Source: Propionibacteriales bacterium (lineage in GTDB: Bacteria; Actinomycetota; Actinomycetes; Propionibacteriales; Nocardioidaceae). Taken from it: a stretch of DNA of 59,713 nucleotides. The notes beneath the pieces are model-generated. The model was not told where the DNA came from. It saw nothing but the letters and a program-made list of their open reading frames with translations, and made no database searches. The first letter of the stretch is position 1. Each line of letters opens with the position of its first letter. Positions 8,681 through 15,833 of this stretch are shown here, piece after piece. Location of the stretch: the NCBI GenBank assembly GCA_026392465.1, contig JAPLCA010000020.1:1-59713 (forward strand), read 5' to 3'. Both the position numbers and the translations under genes were made by a program.

Positions 8681-9055
8681 TCAGGAGCACCGCGGCGGCA
8701 GCACGCTGCCCGACGTGTAGACGGCGCTGTAGCTCGCCCATCCCGCCTTCCCGGTGCTCGTGTTGCGGGCGTAGACCCACCAGACGCCGTTGTCGTTCTG
8801 GCGACTGCAGTGCACGTCGATCCCCTGGCTGGGGTACCCGCGGCCGACGATCGTGCAGTCGTTGTACCCCGCCGTGCGGATCGCGGTGCCGTCACCCCAG
8901 CTGAACGTGCCGGTGCTGATGAGGTCCGGGTGGACGTCCCAGCGGGGTGCGGTGCAGTCGTTGGCGGCGGCCGCAGGTCCGGCCGTCGGTCCGACGGCGA
9001 CGAGTGCTCCCACCGCCATGGCCGCTGCGCCGGCGAGCCTCATCGATCGCTTCAT
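8681..9055 (-). CDS. Small secreted protein, possibly SH3-like
   Basis: The ATG at 9055 has an AGGAG-containing leader. The 124-aa product has a signal peptide with a GPAAA-type end, then a ~90-residue mature domain rich in Trp, Tyr and Gly with four cysteines. Segments such as GIDVHCSRQNDNGVWWVYA resemble small bacterial SH3-like secreted domains that bind cell-wall material; that resemblance is by eye only. A perfect CRP-type palindrome lies 55 nt upstream of its start, suggesting cAMP-receptor control. A strong hairpin follows the gene. Confidence 0.75.
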   Translation of the reverse strand: MKRSMRLAGAAAMAVGALVAVGPTAGPAAAANDCTAPRWDVHPDLISTGTFSWGDGTAIRTAGYNDCTIVGRGYPSQGIDVHCSRQNDNGVWWVYARNTSTGKAGWASYSAVYTSGSVLPPRCS

Positions 9056-9109
9056 GGTGATCCCTTTCTCCTGGGACGCCCACGGGCGACCCCCCGACGA
9101 GACGGTCCG

Positions 9110-9125
9110 TGTGACCTGCCTCACA
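9110..9125. promoter_or_regulatory. CRP/GlxR-type palindrome
   Basis: The sequence TGTGA-cctgcc-TCACA is a perfect match to the CRP/GlxR consensus TGTGA-N6-TCACA. It sits in the 317-bp divergent gap between the secreted-protein gene (start 9055) and cstA (start 9373), and could serve either. Confidence 0.65.
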
Positions 9126-9273
9126 GTGCACCGTACGCCTGAACCGCTCGCCCGTCGAGATCGTGCGCACCGGACGGGCGCAGGCATCTCGCCCGCGGTA
9201 CGCCGCCGACCCCCGCGGCGCACCGCTCGCCGACGGTCCGGCGCCGTTCGGCGCGACGCAACGTACGCAACTG

Positions 9274-9291
9274 GCGTGACCCGGGTCACGC
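9274..9291. promoter_or_regulatory. 18-bp perfect palindrome with GTGA-N6-TCAC core
   Basis: GCGTGACCCGGGTCACGC is perfectly symmetric and keeps the CRP/GlxR half-sites GTGA and TCAC at the right spacing. Its near edge is 81 nt before the cstA start. CstA genes are classically cAMP-CRP controlled in other bacteria, which makes this a plausible activator or repressor site. Confidence 0.6.
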
Positions 9292-9372
9292 ATGGTCGGA
9301 TGGATCGGCGCGCCGGCCCGTCCCGCCGATCCGCGACCGCGTCCTGTCCCGCTGCACCACTCAGGGAGACCC

Positions 9373-11574
9373 ATGAGCACCCGCACCCCGACCGCCCCGC
9401 AGCCCACCGGCACCGGTGGAGGGGGCAGCCGGATCCGCACCGTCGTCGTCTGGTCGGCGGTCGCCCTCGTCGGCGCCGTCTGCTGGGCCGTCCTCGCGCT
9501 CTCGCGCGGTGAGGACGTCTCGGCCCTCTGGATCCTCTTCGCCGCCCTGTCGTCCTACGCCATCGCGTACCGCTTCTACGCGCGGTTCATCGCCCGCAAG
9601 GTGCTCGAGGTCGACGACACCCGCGCCACGCCGGCCGAGCGGCTCGAGAACGGCGTCGACTACGAGGTCACCGACCGCCGCGTGCTGTTCGGCCACCACT
9701 TCGCCGCCATCGCCGGCGCCGGGCCGCTCGTCGGGCCCGTGCTCGCGGCGCAGATGGGCTACCTGCCCGGCACCATCTGGATCATCGTCGGCGTCATCCT
9801 CGCCGGCGCCGTCCAGGACATGGTGGTGCTGTTCCTCTCGATGCGTCGCGACGGCAAGAGCCTCGGCCAGATGGTGCGCGACGAGATCGGCGTCGTCGGC
9901 GGCACGGCCGCGCTGATCGCCGTCTTCGCGATCATGATCATCATCCTGGCGGTGCTCGCGCTCGTCGTGGTCAACGCGCTCGCCGAGTCGCCGTGGGGCG
10001 TGTTCTCGATCGGCCTGACCATCCCGATCGCGTTGTTCATGGGCTTCTACCTGCGCTACCTGCGGCCCGGTCGCGTCCTCGAGACCACCGCCATCGGCGT
10101 CGTCCTGCTGCTGCTCGCCATCGTCGGCGGCGGGTACGTCGACCAGCTCGGCCTCGGCGACGCGCTCACGCTCAGCAAGGAGCACCTCGTCGTCGCGCTC
10201 GTCGTCTACGGGTTCGTCGCGTCGATCCTGCCGGTGTGGATGCTGCTGACGCCCCGCGACTACCTGTCGACGTTCATGAAGATCGGCGTCATCGTGCTGC
10301 TCGCCGTCGGCCTGGTCATCGCCGCACCGACGCTGCAGGCCGACGCGGTCACGAGCTTCGCCGTCGACGGCGACGGTCCGGTGTTCGCGGGCAAGCTGTT
10401 CCCGTTCGTGTTCATCACCATCGCCTGCGGCGCGCTGTCGGGCTTCCACGCGCTCATCGCGTCGGGCACGACGCCGAAGATGATCGCCAAGGAGAGCCAC
10501 GTGCGGATGATCGGGTACGGCGGCATGCTGATGGAGTCGTTCGTGGCCATCAGTGCGCTCATCGCCGCCGTCGTCATCGACCAGGGCCTCTACTACGCGA
10601 TGAACGCCCCCGCCGGCGCGACCGGTGGCACGCCCGAGGGCGCGGCGGCGTTCGTCAGCCAGCTCGGGTTCACGATCACGCCCGGCGACCTCACGGCCGC
10701 CGCGGCGTCGATCGAGGAGTCGACGCTGGTGTCGCGCACGGGCGGTGCGCCGACCCTCGCCTTCGGCCTCTCCCAGGTCTTCCACCAGGCGTTCGGCGGA
10801 AACCTGCAGGCCTTCTGGTACCACTTCGCGATCATGTTCGAGGCGCTGTTCATCCTCACCGCCGTCGACGCCGGCACCCGCGTCGGCCGGTTCATGCTGC
10901 AGGACACCATCGGCAACGTCTGGACCCGCTTCGGCGACGTCTCCTGGCGGCCCGCCGCGTGGGCGGCGAGCGCGGTCACGGTCGGGGCGTGGGGCTACTT
11001 CCTCTACATCGGCATCAGCGACCCGCTCGGCGGCATCAACCAGCTGTTCCCGCTGTTCGGCATCGCCAACCAGCTGCTCGCGGCCATCGCCCTGACGCTG
11101 TGCGTCACCCTGCTGCTCAAGCACGGCAAGCTGAAGTGGGTCTGGGTGCCCGGCATCCCGCTCGCGTGGGACCTCGTCGTGACGATGACGGCGAGCTGGC
11201 AGAAGGTGTTCAGCGACAACCCCGCCATCGGCTACTTCGCCCAGGCCGACCGGTACCGCGCAGCCCGCGACGCCGGCGACGTGCTGGCGCCGGCGGCAGA
11301 CGCCGGCCAGATGGACCAGATCATCCGCAACTCCACGACGAACGGCGTGATCCAGGCGGTGTTCGCGCTGCTCGTCATCGTCGTCGTCGCCAACGCCGTG
11401 GTCATCTGGGTGCGTGCCATCCGGGCGGGGTCGCTGCCCACCACCGAGGTGCCGCACACGCCGTCGCAGATCGTCGCGCCGGCCGACTTCGTCGCGACCC
11501 GCGAGGAGAAGGAGGCGGTCGCCGCGTGGGAGGCGGAGCGGCGCGAGCTCGCGGGCCCGCAGGGGCACCGATGA
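9373..11574 (+). CDS. cstA: Carbon starvation protein CstA-family transporter
   Basis: The ATG at 9373 follows an AGGGAGAC ribosome site. The 733-aa protein has the CstA hallmarks: an N-terminal FGHHFAAIAGAGPLVGPVLA segment, LPGTIWIIVG, many membrane spans, and a C-terminal five-span block ending near residue 690. Family members take up peptides or pyruvate (CstA, BtsT) when cells starve for carbon. The small YbdD-like gene follows with an ATGA overlap, the usual pairing. Two CRP-like palindromes precede it. The substrate (peptide or pyruvate) cannot be decided from sequence alone. Confidence 0.94.
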   Translation: MSTRTPTAPQPTGTGGGGSRIRTVVVWSAVALVGAVCWAVLALSRGEDVSALWILFAALSSYAIAYRFYARFIARKVLEVDDTRATPAERLENGVDYEVTDRRVLFGHHFAAIAGAGPLVGPVLAAQMGYLPGTIWIIVGVILAGAVQDMVVLFLSMRRDGKSLGQMVRDEIGVVGGTAALIAVFAIMIIILAVLALVVVNALAESPWGVFSIGLTIPIALFMGFYLRYLRPGRVLETTAIGVVLLLLAIVGGGYVDQLGLGDALTLSKEHLVVALVVYGFVASILPVWMLLTPRDYLSTFMKIGVIVLLAVGLVIAAPTLQADAVTSFAVDGDGPVFAGKLFPFVFITIACGALSGFHALIASGTTPKMIAKESHVRMIGYGGMLMESFVAISALIAAVVIDQGLYYAMNAPAGATGGTPEGAAAFVSQLGFTITPGDLTAAAASIEESTLVSRTGGAPTLAFGLSQVFHQAFGGNLQAFWYHFAIMFEALFILTAVDAGTRVGRFMLQDTIGNVWTRFGDVSWRPAAWAASAVTVGAWGYFLYIGISDPLGGINQLFPLFGIANQLLAAIALTLCVTLLLKHGKLKWVWVPGIPLAWDLVVTMTASWQKVFSDNPAIGYFAQADRYRAARDAGDVLAPAADAGQMDQIIRNSTTNGVIQAVFALLVIVVVANAVVIWVRAIRAGSLPTTEVPHTPSQIVAPADFVATREEKEAVAAWEAERRELAGPQGHR

Positions 11575-11744
11575 GCCGGTTCGCACGCTTCCGTCGCCTC
11601 GTCCGCGAGTTCACGGGCGAGGCGGCGTGGGACGACTACCTCGCGACCTGCGAACGCGACGGCGTCGAGCCGACCACCCGCCGCGCCTTCGAGCGTCACC
11701 GCGCCGACCGGATCGAGCACGCGCCGATGGCGCGCTGCTGCTGA
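11571..11744 (+). CDS. YbdD/YjiX family small protein, CstA partner
   Basis: This 57-aa basic protein starts at an ATG overlapping the cstA stop (ATGA). It matches the YbdD/YjiX family in size and in the WDDYLATCERDGVEP-like centre followed by RAFERHRADR. Family members are encoded directly after CstA/BtsT transporters and are needed for their transport activity. It ends in two adjacent cysteines, which is not a general family feature. Confidence 0.88.
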   Translation: MSRFARFRRLVREFTGEAAWDDYLATCERDGVEPTTRRAFERHRADRIEHAPMARCC

Positions 11745-11758
11745 CCCGCCGGACGTGC

Positions 11759-11786
11759 GCGTTTGCGTGGGGCCCCACGCAAACGC
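11759..11786. terminator. 28-bp perfect palindrome after the cstA operon
   Basis: Fourteen-base arms (GCGTTTGCGTGGGG and its complement) meet with no unpaired centre, 14 nt after the ybdD-like stop. In RNA it would form a GC-rich hairpin and probably ends the cstA transcript. No T-tract follows, and the dyad could equally be a protein-binding site. Confidence 0.5.
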
Positions 11787-11855
11787 GGGGTGCTGGCGGG
11801 CGGGCGGCGAGCTGGACGGGGTGCGCGACCCGGCGCGGCGACGGACGATGGGCTC

Positions 11856-12350
11856 ATGGCCAACGAGCGCTACCCCGACGCACGCATCGAGACCAGCCGG
11901 GTGGTGAAGGCGCCCGCCGAGACGATCTTCGCCCTGCTGCGCGACCCGTGGGGGCACGTCGCGATCGACGCCTCCGGGATGCTGCAGTCCGCCGAGGGCG
12001 ACGTCGTCTCCGCGGTCGGTGACCGGTTCCTCGTGCACATGGACCGCGAGTCCTCCGGCGACATCCCCGACCTCAAGGAGTACGACGTGACGGTCGTCAT
12101 CGAGGAGTACGAGCCGGACCGCCTGCTCACGTGGTCGATCATCGGCCGGATCCGTCCGGCCATCGGGCACCGCTGGGGCTACCGGCTCGAGCCCGCCGAC
12201 GGCGGCACCCGGGTCACGTCGGTGCTCGACTGGAGCCACGCGCGCGACGAGTGGAAGGACCTGTTCCCGATCGTCGACGAGGACGGCCTCAAGGCCAGCC
12301 TCGGGATCCTGGAGCGCGCCGCCCGGATCGGGTACGTCCGCGGCGCGTAG
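11856..12350 (+). CDS. SRPBCC family protein
   Basis: The 164-aa protein reads as a START/Bet v1-like SRPBCC fold: an opening strand with IETSRVVKAPAETIFALL, a central DRLLTWSIIGRIRP strand, and a long C-terminal helix (LKASLGILERAARIG). These hydrophobic-cavity proteins bind lipids or polyketides, or act as cyclases or stress proteins; the ligand is unknown. GACGAT followed by 6 nt precedes the ATG, a possible leaderless start. It stands alone between the cstA operon and an APC permease. Confidence 0.8.
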   Translation: MANERYPDARIETSRVVKAPAETIFALLRDPWGHVAIDASGMLQSAEGDVVSAVGDRFLVHMDRESSGDIPDLKEYDVTVVIEEYEPDRLLTWSIIGRIRPAIGHRWGYRLEPADGGTRVTSVLDWSHARDEWKDLFPIVDEDGLKASLGILERAARIGYVRGA

Positions 12351-12431
12351 CCGAGCTGCAACCCGGCTGGGCTTGCGCTCGACCGCCGCTGCCACCACGA
12401 TCGACGGAACACGCGATCGGGAGGGGACCGC

Positions 12432-13811
12432 ATGAGCGACCAGGCCACGAGCGCGGCCGGAGGCGCCGGGCAGCAGGAGGAGCTGAAGCGCTCCATCACC
12501 GGACGCCTGCTGTTCTTCTACGTGCTGGGCGACGTCCTCGGCTCCGGCATCTACGCCCTGATCGGCGTCATGGCGTTCACGGTGGGCGGTGCGTTCTGGC
12601 TGTCGTTCGTCATCGGCGTCACCGTCGCGCTGCTCACCGGCTTCGCCTACGCCGAGCTGATCACGAAGTACCCGCAGGCCGCCGGGGCCGCGCTGTACAC
12701 GCACAAGGCATTCGGCAACCGGTTCCTGACGTTTATGGTGACCTTCTGCCTGCTCGCCGCGACCATCGCCGCCGCCGGAACGTTGGCGCGCGTGTTCGGC
12801 GGCACCTACTTCCAGTCGTTCGTCGAGGGCGCGTCGGTCACGCTCGTCGCCATCGTCTTCATCGCCGCGCTCTCGCTGCTGAACTTCCGTGGCATCACCG
12901 AGTCGGTGTGGACCAACATGGTCATGACGCTGATCGAGACGACCGGGCTGCTCATCATCCTCGCGATCGGCGTGGTCGTGCTGGCCGAGGGCGACGCGAA
13001 CCTGCAGCAGCCGTTCGAGCTCAACGAGGGCAACCCGACGCTCGTGGTGCTCGGCGGCGTGGCCCTGGCGTTCTTCGCGATGACGGGCTTCGAGAACGCC
13101 GCCAACGTCGCCGAGGAGACCCAGGACCCGAGCCGCACGTTCCCGCGGGCGCTGCTCGGCGGCATGGCCCTCGCCGGCGTGCTCTACATGGTGATCGCCT
13201 TCATCGCCTCGATGGTCGCGCCCCTCGACCAGCTCACCGCGAACGGGGGCGAGGACGGCAGCCTGCTGACCGTCGTGCAGAACGGACCCATCCCGGTGCC
13301 CGAGCTCGTGTTCTCCGCGATCGCGCTCGTGGCCGTCACCAACACGACGCTGGTCTCGCTCGTGGCGCAGTCGCGCATCATGTACGGCATGGCGCGACAG
13401 GGCATCGTGCCGCGCGTCTTCGCCCGCACGCACGCCACCCGGCGCACGCCCTGGGTGTCGATCGTCTTCACCGCCGCCCTCGTGTGCCTGCTGCTGGCCG
13501 TGGCCGACGTCGACCGGCTGGCGACCGTGACCGTCCTGTTCCTCATCGTCGTCTACGGCATGGTCTGCCTCGCCGCCCTCAAGCTGCGCGGCACGCCCGT
13601 CGAGCACGAGCACTACTCCGCGCCGATCGTCATCCTCGTCGTCGGGGTCGTCGCCAACGTCGCGATCCTGGTGCACACGATGATCGACGACCCCGGCTCG
13701 ATCCTGTGGTGCGCCGCGATCGTCGCGATCGGCGTCGTCATGTACGGAGTCAACGCCTTCGCGATGCGCCACCAGCCGCAGGCCCTCGACCCGACGGACC
13801 TGTCCGGCTAG
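12432..13811 (+). CDS. APC family amino acid/polyamine permease
   Basis: The 459-aa protein has about 12 membrane spans and APC landmarks: GDVLGSGIYALIG in TM1 (the unwound substrate site) and ALAFFAMTGFENAANVAEETQDP in the TM6 region, typical of the cationic amino acid/polyamine branch. A GGAGGGG ribosome site precedes the ATG. A universal stress protein gene follows after 32 nt, an arrangement also seen where stress proteins are linked to transporters. The transported amino acid cannot be told. Confidence 0.87.
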   Translation: MSDQATSAAGGAGQQEELKRSITGRLLFFYVLGDVLGSGIYALIGVMAFTVGGAFWLSFVIGVTVALLTGFAYAELITKYPQAAGAALYTHKAFGNRFLTFMVTFCLLAATIAAAGTLARVFGGTYFQSFVEGASVTLVAIVFIAALSLLNFRGITESVWTNMVMTLIETTGLLIILAIGVVVLAEGDANLQQPFELNEGNPTLVVLGGVALAFFAMTGFENAANVAEETQDPSRTFPRALLGGMALAGVLYMVIAFIASMVAPLDQLTANGGEDGSLLTVVQNGPIPVPELVFSAIALVAVTNTTLVSLVAQSRIMYGMARQGIVPRVFARTHATRRTPWVSIVFTAALVCLLLAVADVDRLATVTVLFLIVVYGMVCLAALKLRGTPVEHEHYSAPIVILVVGVVANVAILVHTMIDDPGSILWCAAIVAIGVVMYGVNAFAMRHQPQALDPTDLSG

Positions 13812-13843
13812 CCTCACCCGCAACGACCCACCAGGAGAAGCCC

Positions 13844-14317
13844 ATGCACGTGCTCGTCGCCACGGACGGCTCGAAGCAGTCGCTCCAGTCCGCCACGTAC
13901 CTGCGCCACGTCGTCGACGCCGACAGCGTCACCAAGGTCAGCGTCGTCGCCGTCGTCAGCCCGCTCGCCGCGGTGCCCTTCGCCGCGGAGGGGAGCGCCG
14001 ACGGCGGCGTGGAGCTGTCGTTCCGGCGCGAGGCCGAGCAGGCCACGCTCAAGGTGGCCGAGGCGCTCGACGGCTGGGGTCCGCCCGTCAGCACGCACGT
14101 CTACAGCGGCGCGCCGGCGAACGAGATCATCAAGGCGGCCAAGCGCTTCGACTCCGGTCTCATCGTGCTCGCCAGCCAGAGCACCCGCACCCAGGCGGTG
14201 CTCATGGGCTCGGTGTCGCACAAGGTGCTGAACCAGGCCACCTGCCCGGTGCTCGTGCACCGTCCCGGCCCGAAGCCGGCGCGCAAGCCGGTGCGCCGGT
14301 CCGCGAAGAAGGCCTGA
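13844..14317 (+). CDS. Universal stress protein (UspA domain)
   Basis: A single 157-aa Usp domain beginning MHVLVATDGSKQS and including GAPANEIIKAAKRFDSGLIV and MGSVSHKVLNQATCPVLVH. The ATP-binding G-2x-G-9x-G-S/T motif is only partly kept: the first glycine position reads ASQS, so nucleotide binding is uncertain. The basic C-terminal tail (KPARKPVRRSAKKA) is extra to the family. It has an AGGAG ribosome site and is probably co-transcribed with the upstream permease. Confidence 0.85.
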   Translation: MHVLVATDGSKQSLQSATYLRHVVDADSVTKVSVVAVVSPLAAVPFAAEGSADGGVELSFRREAEQATLKVAEALDGWGPPVSTHVYSGAPANEIIKAAKRFDSGLIVLASQSTRTQAVLMGSVSHKVLNQATCPVLVHRPGPKPARKPVRRSAKKA

Positions 14318-14344
14318 CCTCGTCGGAGCGCCGTCTCCCCCGGC

Positions 14345-14927
14345 TCAGCGCGACCGGGGCGGACGGTGCAGCCACGGACCGAGCAGCCGCGTGACCCACG
14401 GCAGCAGCACGTAGGTCATGAGCGGCGTCATGACGCAGACCGTCGCGAGCACGCGCAGCGGCAGCCACACGTCGGCCAGGTAGTGCACGCCGATCTCGTT
14501 CGTCACCACGCTCAGCGGGAAGAAGACGAGGAAGATCGAGACCATCTGCTTCCACCGCGGCGACCGGCACCGACCGCAGGTCCTCCACGTCGACGCGCGA
14601 CGGGTCGTCGAACCAGCCCTCGATCCCGGTCCGACGCTCCAGCCGGGTCTCGTCGGCGATGCCCTGGGCGCTGTCGAGCCACCACCGCCGCTGCCGCGAC
14701 TCCATCCAGACGTCGAGGTCGGCGTCGCTCGCGAACCGGAACAGCATGTGCCACTCCCCGGACGTGGGCGACGTCCGCACCCACCCCGAGCCGAGGAAGC
14801 CGTCGAAGCGCTCCGCCAGCTCCGAGCCGGCCCGCAGCCACGCGACCATCTGGTCCTCGTGCGCGGGCTCGACGTGACGGGTCACCGACACGGTCACGGG
14901 GACGGGAGAGGGGGCGTGCTCGCTCAT
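14345..14927 (-). pseudogene. Antibiotic biosynthesis monooxygenase-like protein, frameshifted
   Basis: The first frame (start 14927) encodes an ABM-like ferredoxin-fold domain, from SVTRHVEPAHEDQMVAWL to GIEGWFDDPSR. Near 14550-14575 the sense passes to another frame that reads SPRWKQMVSIFLVFFPLS and then two membrane helices and a basic end (LLGPWLHRPPRSR). The combined order (ABM domain, RWK linker, two TM helices) is that of a common intact actinobacterial protein, so a single indel has split it. Without a shift the first frame runs on antisense into the stress-protein gene. TAGTCT plus 6 nt before the ATG suggests a leaderless promoter. A sequencing error is possible. Confidence 0.7.
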
Positions 14928-14936
14928 GCCCCCAGA

Positions 14937-15707
14937 CTAGGAAGTCGGTGCCGCCCCCGTCGCGCCCGCGGGCGCCCGCCGCTGGGTGACGATCTCCACA
15001 CCGGCCCACGCGACGGCCACGACCGCCCAGCCCCCGACGACGTCGAGCAGCCAGTGGTTGCCCGTCCCGACCACGACGAACGCGGTGACGAGGGCGTGCG
15101 CCCAGCCGAGCGTGCGCCAGACCCGGCCGACCCCGGCCGCGGCGACGGCGAGGGCCACCCACAGCGCCCAGCCCGCGTGCAGCGACGGGAACGCCGCGAG
15201 CTCGTTGGTCAGGTCGCCCATGCCCCGCGGGGCCGAGGCGTCGGACCCCCACCAGCCGGCGGCGGAGTGCAGGGCGAGCACGTCGGTGTACCCCTCCACG
15301 AACCGCGGCGGGGCCATCGGCACGGTCAGGTAGCAGGCCAGGCCGGCGAGTGAGGCCACGACGAGCGACGTGCGCGCCCGCCCGTACAGCTCACGGCGGC
15401 GGGCGAACAGCCAGACGAGCACGACGGCGGTCACCACGTAGTGGGCCGTGGCGTACCAGTAGCTCGACGCGACCGCGACGACATCGTGGTGCACCACCCA
15501 GGTGTTGAGGGCCTGCTCGATGTCGAGGTGCCACGCCTTCTCGAGACCGAGCAGGTCCTTCGCGCGGCCGAGCGCCGCACCGCGGTCGTCGGAGGCGAGC
15601 GTGCGGGAGGCGCTGTAGCCGACGTAGAGCACGGCGATCAGCGCCACCTCCAGCACCACGGCGCGGTACCCGAGACGCGTGCGGGTACAGGCGGGAGTGA
15701 GGCTCAT
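14937..15707 (-). CDS. PAP2 superfamily membrane phosphatase
   Basis: The 256-aa protein has about six membrane helices. The PAP2 active-site signature appears as FPSLHAGWA and GTGNHWLLDVVGG, with the earlier VPMAPPRFVEG segment in place of the KXXXXXXRP motif, as in inositolphosphotransferase-like (Aur1-type) members. It probably acts on a phospholipid or polyprenyl phosphate at the membrane. Start 15707 is preferred because CATAGT lies exactly 6 nt before it (leaderless). A further upstream in-frame start would add 16 residues of basic sequence. Three 11-bp-spaced GTCACCC repeats lie 44-72 nt upstream. Confidence 0.82.
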   Translation of the reverse strand: MSLTPACTRTRLGYRAVVLEVALIAVLYVGYSASRTLASDDRGAALGRAKDLLGLEKAWHLDIEQALNTWVVHHDVVAVASSYWYATAHYVVTAVVLVWLFARRRELYGRARTSLVVASLAGLACYLTVPMAPPRFVEGYTDVLALHSAAGWWGSDASAPRGMGDLTNELAAFPSLHAGWALWVALAVAAAGVGRVWRTLGWAHALVTAFVVVGTGNHWLLDVVGGWAVVAVAWAGVEIVTQRRAPAGATGAAPTS

Positions 15708-15750
15708 GGCCCCACTATGGCGTGTACGGGACCGGCTGCACCTCGGGGAC

Positions 15751-15779
15751 GTCACCCACCGGTCACCCGTACGTCACCC
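15751..15779. promoter_or_regulatory. Three tandem GTCACCC repeats at 11-bp spacing (PHO-box-like)
   Basis: GTCACCC occurs at 15751, 15762 and 15773, exactly 11 bp apart, upstream of the PAP2 gene. PhoP in Streptomyces and relatives binds direct 11-bp repeats with a conserved GTTCACC-type core, so this may be a PHO box. The best unit reads GGTCACCCGTA. Confidence 0.5.
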
Positions 15780-15833
15780 TGAGGTCGCCACGGGGTCGTC
15801 CTGGCCGCCCGTCGACGCGCGGGTCGGGGACGG

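Noticed and set aside
9361..11586. 741-codon minus-strand frame opposite cstA
   Set aside because: Pure shadow of the transporter: composition is HDEQR-rich with no hydrophobic pattern, and the plus strand has clear CstA motifs.
11232..13823. 863-codon open frame on the minus strand across the cstA end, SRPBCC and permease genes
   Set aside because: It is antisense to three well-recognised proteins, is rich in Arg/Gly/Asp/His with no domain, and exists because high-GC codon use keeps opposite frames open.
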